Below, piece by piece: positions 59,501 to 64,000 of a stretch of DNA of 64,000 nt. Origin of the DNA: Lumbricus rubellus (taxonomy: Eukaryota > Annelida > Clitellata > Crassiclitellata > Lumbricidae); NCBI GenBank assembly GCA_945859605.1, contig OX243814.1, positions 31,021,173-31,085,172 of the forward strand, read 5' to 3'. The first letter of the stretch is position 1. Each line of letters begins with the position of its first letter. Made by a program: the position numbers and the translations under genes. The notes beneath the pieces are model-generated. The model made no database searches. It worked only from the letters and a program-made list of their open reading frames with translations, and was not told the origin of the DNA.

Positions 59501-61319
59501 TCTTGAAGGGGCGCTGTATAGATTTCCAAAGGAATGAATGAAAACTAATTTGTTGTTAGACTGTGACTTGTGGCTGGGTTGGCTGATGCATTTCGTCATG
59601 GCAAAGTTTTGGCTGTTGTATCAGGAAAATAGCACCAGTACATTTTGATGCGCCTTTGAGAAGCTTGTTAACTAGCAGCAAAGTCCAGATCTGAGATTAA
59701 TATGTAACAAGTCTAGTCTGCCTGATCAATGCATTTGTCGAGACTGTATTTAGTCTTCTGTCTGTTTTAGTTTCTCAATGATGCTCAGCTGCTGGCGATC
59801 ATCTCCATTCAGACGTCCTTCCTTTCACTACCTTGCCGATCAGCTGCAGAAAATACACACGCACTTAAATGGTATGATATGCTTCAGCCTTCAATTTCCT
59901 GTCTTTTCTTGCCCTAAGTCAGGCTTGTTGCTGTTTAACAACACTGCCATATCAAAGATGATTAGCGTCTCCCTCCTCATTTATCCAGGCTTGGGACTGG
60001 CACTGGCAGATTGCAACCAGTGGCGGAGTTCATGCACTGAGTAACTTCTGATTCTCTTTTGAACGCACACTGATCAACAGCTTAGTAAATCACTTATACA
60101 CCAGTGCAGTGGCAGCGTTACCATAGGTCTCGGCAGGTCATTTGACGTACTGCCTATTTCACTCTTGACCTGCCGTATGACCTGCCAAAATTCTTTAGAA
60201 TTTTTAATACCATCATTAAATTTAATATCTTTGACCTGCTGAATAACTCCCATGAGCCTGACATGACCTGCTGAAATTCTATGGCTGGCACCACCACTGC
60301 ACAGTGCACCAGTGCCAACAGCGGACGGATCAGTCAGTTTTGTTTTGTGATAGTTTTGTGGTTAGTAGCATTAGCCTACTCTGAATTACTTTAATTATTG
60401 AATGTGTAAGTGAATCTCTAATTTTTAAAAATTATCTCTTAAATTTATTTTAATGATGAGTAACCAAACATTATTTCTAGCAGCTTCTCGCATCTTCTAA
60501 AGTCGTTGACTATCCTGTCTATCCACTCAACCTTGCATTCGATAGATGGCATTGATAAAATTAATAGTAGGACGTGATGGACTGATGGTTGCGCTGTTGG
60601 CTGCCGACAGTTAAATTCGACTCTTGTAATAACTTGTGATCATCCATCATAGTATTAATTGTAATCATACTGCGTTGTGTCCGTTTGAAACTAAACGTAG
60701 ATTATTGTTATTCCATTTTGTTTTTGATGCCACATTGCTTCACTGCAACCAAGTCATGCTTGATTGCTCATTCGTGTAGTTTGGAGTTTACAATTAATCC
60801 AGATTTATAACCCGATTGTTTATTGAGAACTGAACATGTGCAGGCTGAAAGTGGACAAAGGAGCTGGGTCTGAGGCGGACAGCCGCAAGAACCTTTGTCA
60901 GAAAATTTTTCCTGAAGACCTTTTATTTTTAATGACTTTTTAGTTTTTTGTCTTGAAACTGCAAAGAATAATTTTCATCAATTGATTTTCAAAATCTGAT
61001 TACCTTTTTTTTTAGTAATCGTTGTATGTAAAATGTAAAAAATTTGGTAATCGTTTTCGAGTTTGTGATGAATGCATAGGCCTAAATGTTAAACATGCTA
61101 AGACCCAGCAACAGGTCATGAAACTCAATGCTGGGACACAGACCCAGCTCACTTTCAGCCCTGAAGCTTTGCATATTTTATGTTTGTCCAATTCTTTAAA
61201 TCTGTAACTTAATTTGCTCAGGTGATCAAACTGACGTTCGTATCAGTGAGGTGGAATCTGGATCAATTATTGCCGACAGTTCTACAGAAGAGATGAGCAA
61301 AGTTGAACCTGGGACGTAA
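38597..61319 (+). CDS. ROS1/Sevenless-type receptor with degenerate kinase domain (predicted pseudokinase), 22 exons
   Basis: Exons: 38597-38880, 39637-39700, 40883-41076, 41841-42046, 42560-42861, 43742-43912, 44174-44364, 45317-45464, 47394-47644, 48614-48790, 49365-49572, 50026-50155, 51296-51474, 53171-53266, 53903-54038, 55093-55240, 56148-56348, 57259-57344, 58179-58379, 59163-59300, 59771-59871, 61222-61319 (stop TAA). All borders are GT-AG and every phase fits, about 1235 residues. Order: FN3; a YWTD-like propeller (LYWIGNR, YLFWLERSNE, FYWISAVTGQ); about four further FN3 domains; one membrane helix (ILIPVLVLLFVAFIIATLVF) followed by KFKRR; kinase-like domain; short tail. This order is typical of ROS1/Sevenless, but the protein is about half the length of human ROS1. 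Key catalytic residues are missing (see the kinase entry). The 50155 donor and the 38597 start (38628 is an alternative) are the least certain borders. A membrane signalling or decoy role is inferred. Confidence 0.88.
38945..39052. repeat. Short tandem repeat, about 29-bp unit, three to four copies
   Basis: The unit is AAGTTGACACATTGTTTTCT plus TTTTGGCGG. It lies 65 bp after the first FN3 exon, in the intron. Confidence 0.8.
40883..44364 (+). other. Ectodomain: YWTD-like beta-propeller exons
   Basis: Five exons carry repeated blades with the Tyr-Trp or Phe-Trp core (DDTFYWISAVTG, RYLFWLERSNE, HRLYWIGNRSQ, AIYYTWSRSNK) and NxS/T glycosylation sites. In ROS1/Sevenless, propellers of this kind alternate with FN3 domains; here I see only one. 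Confidence 0.75.
42100..42333 (-). repeat. tRNA-derived SINE, diverged copy
   Basis: The B box is TATTCGAAC-like on the plus strand and the GGGGCGCAGTGGTGTAG start is kept on the minus strand. Body with CAGAGGCGCTCC. In a receptor-gene intron. Confidence 0.7.
44385..44720. repeat. Dispersed repeat following an (ATTC)n tract
   Basis: CATTCATTCATT tract, then the CTACTCGGAGACGCTCC core, then stretches also seen near 55960-56040 (GACTCGATTCTTCATGGT, GCAAAAGGAAC). In the intron after exon 44174-44364. Confidence 0.7.
45640..47375. repeat. 134-bp minisatellite, about 13 units
   Basis: The unit contains GGCATCATGTATAACACTAG, TTTAAATTAATTATCAGCTC and GACATGTTGGCATGTTTTTC. Units differ by a short AAATATTA insertion/deletion and single bases. 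The array fills the intron between exons 45317-45464 and 47394-47644 and ends in the polypyrimidine tract of the next acceptor. Confidence 0.95.
49694..49881 (-). repeat. tRNA-derived SINE, 5' truncated
   Basis: Has the tail and body and the GGATTCGAACC B box (plus strand), but the match stops at GGCTCCAAGGCA, so the tRNA-like head with the A box is missing. Confidence 0.75.
50809..50975. mobile_element. Imperfect inverted repeat of about 55-bp arms
   Basis: The left arm has GAAATCTCTTAATTCCATAT and GATGATCCACACTCCTG; the right arm reads CAGGAGTTTGGATTATCTTA and GAATTAAGAGATTTCTGC. A hairpin MITE is likely. Receptor-gene intron. Confidence 0.65.
52183..53151 (+). mobile_element. Tc1/mariner-like element with very long terminal repeats, transposase remnant
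   Basis: Both ends read CACTGTGTCCGGAAAAAAAG, inverted, flanked by TA. Similarity between the arms extends about 190 bp inward, including two TGACGTCA-type motifs. Between the arms, around 52610-52850 on the plus strand, a broken reading gives WPRNGPSLNPVDYKIW and an RIVNAWEDF-like stretch, typical of the C-terminal part of Tc1/mariner transposases (W-P-x-N-S-P-D-L-N-P). The N-terminal two thirds are missing and there are stops. The right end lies 17 bp before the receptor's membrane-helix exon. Confidence 0.85.
53171..54038 (+). other. Transmembrane helix and juxtamembrane exons of the receptor
   Basis: Exon 53171-53266 begins with acidic residues (QEAESA) and runs into about 24 hydrophobic residues. 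Exon 53903-54038 continues with a stop-transfer signal LCKFKRRIR and the juxtamembrane segment ending KKYYAL. This sets the orientation: FN3 outside, kinase-like domain inside. Confidence 0.88.
54039..54182. repeat. 16-bp minisatellite starting exactly at a splice donor, nine units
   Basis: The unit is GTAGGTGTAAACTAAA. The first unit begins with the donor GT of receptor exon 53903-54038, and several units repeat the same AA/GTAGGT donor sequence. Confidence 0.92.
54185..54408 (-). repeat. tRNA-derived SINE
   Basis: Begins right after the 16-bp array with TGTTTGTTTGTATGTGCATT and ends CACTGCGCCCC. B box GGATTCGAACC on the plus strand. Confidence 0.8.
54776..54931. mobile_element. Nested pair of TTAA-bounded elements
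   Basis: The outer element starts TTAACCCTTTACCCATT and ends AAACGGGTAAAAGATTAA. Inside it, 54804-54885 is a complete second element starting TTAACACGTTCACCGCC and ending GGCGGTGAACGTGTTAA, with perfect inverted ends. Confidence 0.75.
55628..55970. repeat. Direct and inverted repeat complex (fold-back)
   Basis: The stretch TTCAATTTAGTAGAAATAAA through GGACATTTATATAGC occurs directly at about 55630 and 55793 and inverted at about 55887-55945. The flanks GGCCTTCCTTTTGAGC and GCCCAAAAGGAAGGCC extend the hairpin. Lies in the intron between the first two kinase-like exons. Confidence 0.75.
56558..56627. mobile_element. TTAA-bounded hairpin MITE, copy 5
   Basis: TTAACCCTATAATGCCGG at the left, CGGCATTAAAGGGTTAA at the right, conserved middle. 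Receptor-gene intron. Confidence 0.75.
58424..58667. mobile_element. hAT-type MITE with perfect 8-bp target duplication
   Basis: Second copy of the 27800 element: CAGGGCTGAAAGTGAGCCGG at the left and TTTCAGCCCTG at the right, flanked by GTTAGTAG on both sides (58416-58423 and 58668-58675). It lies 44 bp after a kinase-like exon. Confidence 0.9.
58860..59019. mobile_element. Degraded right half of the 27800/58424 element
   Basis: Shares CAAATGACTAAAA, CAAAGGCGT and CCAAAGTCAGACC and ends CTCAGCCCTG; the left end is not recognisable. Confidence 0.6.
60105..60305. repeat. Dispersed repeat, partner of 20478
   Basis: Starts near CAGTGGCAGCGTTACC and ends near GGCACCACCACTGCAC, partly inverted ends; the core is shared with 20478-20640. 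In the last receptor intron. Confidence 0.6.
60841..61163. mobile_element. Diverged hAT-type element related to 27800
   Basis: Starts CAGGCTGAAAGTGGAC and ends TCACTTTCAGCCCTG. The interior differs from the two intact copies and the 8-bp flanks match only partly. Confidence 0.55.
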
Positions 61320-61760
61320 AGAATACCAGTTAACCTGGTTAGCTGGTAATAAGAACTTCTTCCTAAGACCTAAGTCTACATTGGATATAAAGTGACTGTC
61401 AGATTAAGTGACTGTCAGATTGCTGTCAATTGACGTTTTCCTGAAGTGCCACAACCGCAAAAGCTATCATACCAGAATTAAAACATGGAAGTAGTTTTAG
61501 GGTATATATATGTCTCAAACCGACATGTATTTTGAGGAAACTAATGAGGACCAGAGTGATTAAATATTCATTCGTTCATTCATTTCAGACATTTATATAG
61601 CGCCTCTTCAAGAGTATCTACTCAGAAGTGCCAAATATGTTCTAGTGTGGTTGCAAGAAAGTTTCTGATGTTATTTTGGTGATGCAGACAGAAGGCTGCA
61701 AAATACATGTACTTGTCCAAATACAGGGCCATATTAGTGAGTTGGCAAAGCTCTGTGGGG
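61320..61760. other. 3' flank of the receptor gene
   Basis: Contains the probable 3' UTR and another (ATTC)n/TTTATATAGCGCCTCTTC repeat fragment at about 61569-61630. No polyadenylation signal was assigned with confidence. Confidence 0.5.
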
Positions 61761-61886
61761 CAGGGCTTTTTTTAACGTGCAGTTGTACACAAAATGTGCA
61801 GTTCTAAATGGATTTGTGCTGTTGTAGTTCTAAGCACTTCTATACATTTAAAACTAGCAAAAAGATTATTGTCCTCTGATTGGAAG

Positions 61887-63145
61887 CAAAATACTCCTCA
61901 AAATAATTCACAAAAGAATGGAGAAGACAATCGAAAGGGAATTACCAGCCAACCAAGCGGGATTCAGGAAGGCGCGAGGAACGCGCGATCACATCGCCAA
62001 TATAAGGTGGATTATGGAGAGACAGAGGGAATACGGGCAACAGGTGCATATGTGTTTTATAGACTATAGCAAGGCGTTTGATTGCATAGACCATACACTA
62101 CTATGGCAGACGCTAATTGAGATGGGAATTCCGAAGCATTTGATTAAACTACTAAAGGGCCTCTATGTGGATCAAGAAGCGGTAATAAGAACTGAATATG
62201 GTGACACAGGGAAATTTAAAATAAGGAAAGGAGTGAGACAGGGGTGCATTTTGTCCCCTTTCTTGTTCAATCTGTATGCCGAGAGAATTATGAGGAGGGC
62301 TGGATTGGAGGAGGCAACAGAGGGGGTAAGGATAGCGGGGAAAATACTGAATAATCTGAGGTACGCCGATGATACGACATTATTGGCGGGTAAGAGGGAC
62401 GACCTAGTCGAGTTAATAAGAAGAGTCAGGAAGAAAAGCGAAAAGGCGGGACTATACTTCAATGTAAAGAAAACAAAGGTTATGACAACTGCAACATGGA
62501 AAAACTTTGAGGTGGATGGAGAAACGATAGAGGTAGTATCGAGCTTCACATTCCTGGGATCTATGATAGAGAAGGAGGGAAGAAGTGATATGGAAATAAG
62601 GAGGAGGGTAACAATGGGGAAAACGGCAATGAACGGTCTGGAAAAGATTTGGAAGGACAAATACGTGAGCAGGGAAACAAAGAAAAGACTGGTAAGAGCA
62701 CTGATCTTCCCAGTCGTCCTATATGGATGCGAGACATGGACAAAGACACAGGATATGGAAAAGAAAATCAACGCGTGTGAGATGTGGATTTGGAGAAAGA
62801 TGCTAAGGATTTCATGGACGGAGAAGAGAACTAATGAATCGGTGCGTGAGGAGCTCGAAATAAAGAGGGAGGAGACACTGCAGCAAACAGCAACTTGGAG
62901 GAAATTGAGCTACTTCGGCCATGTGATGAGATCTAACGGTTTGGAAAAGGAGCTGATGACGGCATGCGGTGAGGGAAAGAGAAGATGCGGAAGACCAAGG
63001 AAGAAATGGTTGGATGAGGTACAGGAAAAGTCTGGCATGAGACTGGAGGAACTAAGAGAGGCGACTAGGGAGAGGATCAACTGGAGAAGATGCACCAGGG
63101 CTTTCGCCAGAGCTCCAGAAGCTGACGGCACCAGGTGACCAGATG
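61887..63145 (+). mobile_element. 5'-truncated non-LTR retrotransposon (LINE) with target duplication
   Basis: Bounded on both sides by TGATTGGAAG (61877-61886 and 63146-63155), a target-site duplication inside the hAT MITE. It contains a long open frame (61918-63138) and only 7 bp after the stop. There is no poly(A). The endonuclease and the first part of the reverse transcriptase are absent, as usual for 5'-truncated LINE copies. Confidence 0.85.
61918..63138 (+). CDS. LINE reverse transcriptase, C-terminal part (406 residues)
   Basis: Open to the stop TGA without frameshift, so this insertion is young. Visible motifs: FIDYSKAFDCIDH (motif A with catalytic Asp), GVRQGCILSPFLFNLYAE (motif B), LRYADDTTLLA (motif C, YADD), LGSMIEKEG, then VVLYGCETWT, LSYFGHVMRS and GRPRKKWLDEV near the C-terminus. 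These are typical of RNA-directed DNA polymerases of non-LTR elements; the exact clade (RTE, L2/CR1 or other) is not resolved here. The annotated Met is internal to the truncated reading frame rather than a native start. Probably not expressed as host protein. Confidence 0.9.
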   Translation: MEKTIERELPANQAGFRKARGTRDHIANIRWIMERQREYGQQVHMCFIDYSKAFDCIDHTLLWQTLIEMGIPKHLIKLLKGLYVDQEAVIRTEYGDTGKFKIRKGVRQGCILSPFLFNLYAERIMRRAGLEEATEGVRIAGKILNNLRYADDTTLLAGKRDDLVELIRRVRKKSEKAGLYFNVKKTKVMTTATWKNFEVDGETIEVVSSFTFLGSMIEKEGRSDMEIRRRVTMGKTAMNGLEKIWKDKYVSRETKKRLVRALIFPVVLYGCETWTKTQDMEKKINACEMWIWRKMLRISWTEKRTNESVREELEIKREETLQQTATWRKLSYFGHVMRSNGLEKELMTACGEGKRRCGRPRKKWLDEVQEKSGMRLEELREATRERINWRRCTRAFARAPEADGTR

Positions 63146-63540
63146 TGATTGGAAGTAATTTACAATGGAGGATGGGAAAGGAATTGTGCACTGTGTGCAG
63201 TTCTAAAAATTCCTTAAAACAGCCCTGCTGCAGGGCATAAATTATTGAGCTCAAGTGGTTGTTCTGAACTTGGAGTAGGTCATCAGATGTCAGGTTACAT
63301 AATTCCCTAAGTTGGTTGCTGCAGTGGCATAAACTATTCTAGTACAAGTTTCTGCTCCCATAATATGCATGACTATTGACTAATCTAGTAATCTTAGTTG
63401 ATGCTCATAATAATGCTGGTGATTAGGGCTACACTTTGTTCTTCCACCTATTTTTGTGTTCAGGTAACTGGCAGCAGAACTGCAACCTGCTGCCAAAGAC
63501 TTGCCGTTTTCTTTGGGCTGCTGTACCGGGAGTTACCATT

Positions 63541-63967
63541 AGGCGTAGAAAAAAAATTGTTGTGTTTCCGGTAACCCGACCGACCCATTTTTACGGCCGC
63601 GACTCAAATATTTTTATAAGAAAAAATTATTTTTCAACAAAAAAAATTTTCAAAAAAAAAAAAAAAATTTCAAAAAATATTTTTTTAAACATTTGTATTG
63701 ACATAACATAAGGGATGTCAACAAAATGAAATTAATAGGACTGTTTCTAGTGCAGTTTTAGGTGCAGACTGTCAGGAAATAGGCAGTTTATACTTGCTTA
63801 GAACACGTACTTTGATTCAGCGTGCAAAAAAAAGACTAGTGGGGTATACTTTTTCGGATAGTCACTGCATAAAAATATTTTGCCAAAATAAAAATATTTT
63901 CCGACCTACCTACCCAATTTTTTTTAGCTATGTTACCGGAAACACAACATTTATTTTTTTAGGCCTT
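63541..63967. mobile_element. Element with inverted ends around TTGTTGTGTTTCCGGTAAC
   Basis: The left end GTAGAAAAAAAATTGTTGTG, then TTTCCGGTAAC, is repeated inverted at 63930-63967 (GTTACCGGAAACACAACATT, then TATTTTTTTAGGCC). CCGACC motifs follow at both ends. AT-rich interior, no transposase. Confidence 0.7.
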
Positions 63968-64000
63968 AGTACTAGTTTTTATAAGAGGTGTTATATATGA

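Larger units (their letters stand above)
55093..59871 (+). other. Kinase-like domain with lost catalytic residues
   Basis: Glycine loop at 55169-55204 reads ICEKKNGDVFEG: only the last two loop glycines remain where IGSGAFGEVYEG-type is usual. The beta-3 lysine of VAVK is Arg (AGG, 55238-55240). The alpha-C Glu is present (RMKEIAFMNRM). The catalytic loop HRDLRAEHC keeps the Asp (58180-58182) but has His (58195-58197) for the metal-binding Asn. DFG is Gly-Phe-Ser (58243-58251) in the context VKIGGFSLLKDI. The activation segment lacks the YY pair. The C-lobe is intact: RWMSPEAM, SDLWAFGVVMWEVFTFG, CWRSSPFRRPSF. Six exons, frame open throughout. Confidence 0.88.
61761..63237. mobile_element. 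hAT-type MITE (10083 family) split by a LINE insertion
   Basis: The left part 61761-61886 and right part 63146-63237 together match the 193-bp element at 10083-10275. Ends CAGGGCTTTTTTTAACG and TTAAAACAGCCCTG. Flanking 8-mers CTGTGGGG and CTGCAGGG agree at 6 of 8. Confidence 0.85.

Noticed and set aside
62172..62771. 199-residue minus-strand frame
   Set aside because: Shadow of the LINE reverse-transcriptase frame on the other strand.

Overview
The window is nuclear DNA of an animal. It has four protein-coding genes, three of them cut into many short exons by GT-AG introns, embedded in AT-rich sequence full of short transposons, tRNA-derived SINEs and minisatellites. A Suppressor-of-fused gene and a Sevenless/ROS1-type receptor gene place it in Metazoa. 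The repeat-dense, compact-intron style suggests a (probably marine) invertebrate, but the phylum cannot be read from sequence alone.

Layout. (1) 244-14115, minus strand, running off the left edge: a gene I assembled from 13 exons with matching splice phases, encoding an unrecognised coiled-coil protein with a long acidic run. (2) 16673-20416, plus strand: an intronless, GC-richer gene for a 1247-residue protein with a signal peptide, a polyglutamine stretch and several membrane segments, not recognised. (3) 23536-33364, minus strand: SUFU, the Hedgehog-pathway inhibitor, 11 exons found (about 470 of about 484 expected residues); the last short exon was not located. (4) about 37467-61319, plus strand: a receptor of the ROS1/Sevenless type with FN3 domains, one YWTD-like propeller, one membrane helix and an intracellular tyrosine-kinase-like domain.

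The main discovery candidate is gene 4. Its frame stays open across 22 consecutive exons with every phase matching, yet the kinase domain has lost the ATP-binding lysine (Arg instead), two glycines of the glycine loop, the catalytic-loop Asn (His instead), the DFG motif (Gly-Phe-Ser instead) and the paired activation-loop tyrosines. The HRD aspartate, the substrate-binding W-M-x-P-E motif and the C-lobe are kept. This looks like a conserved-fold receptor pseudokinase rather than a decayed pseudogene.

The mobile DNA is also informative: hAT-type MITEs with perfect 8-bp target duplications (27800, 29897, 58424; 10083 also), a hAT-type MITE split by a 5'-truncated LINE (61761-63237), a 395-bp TRIM-like mini LTR element with a primer-binding site (31307-31701), TTAA-bounded hairpin elements including one nested inside another (54776-54931), a Tc1/mariner-like element with very long inverted repeats ending 17 bp before a coding exon (52183-53151), and a SINE family with recognisable A and B boxes. 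No CRISPR, operon, rRNA or intact tRNA gene was seen.
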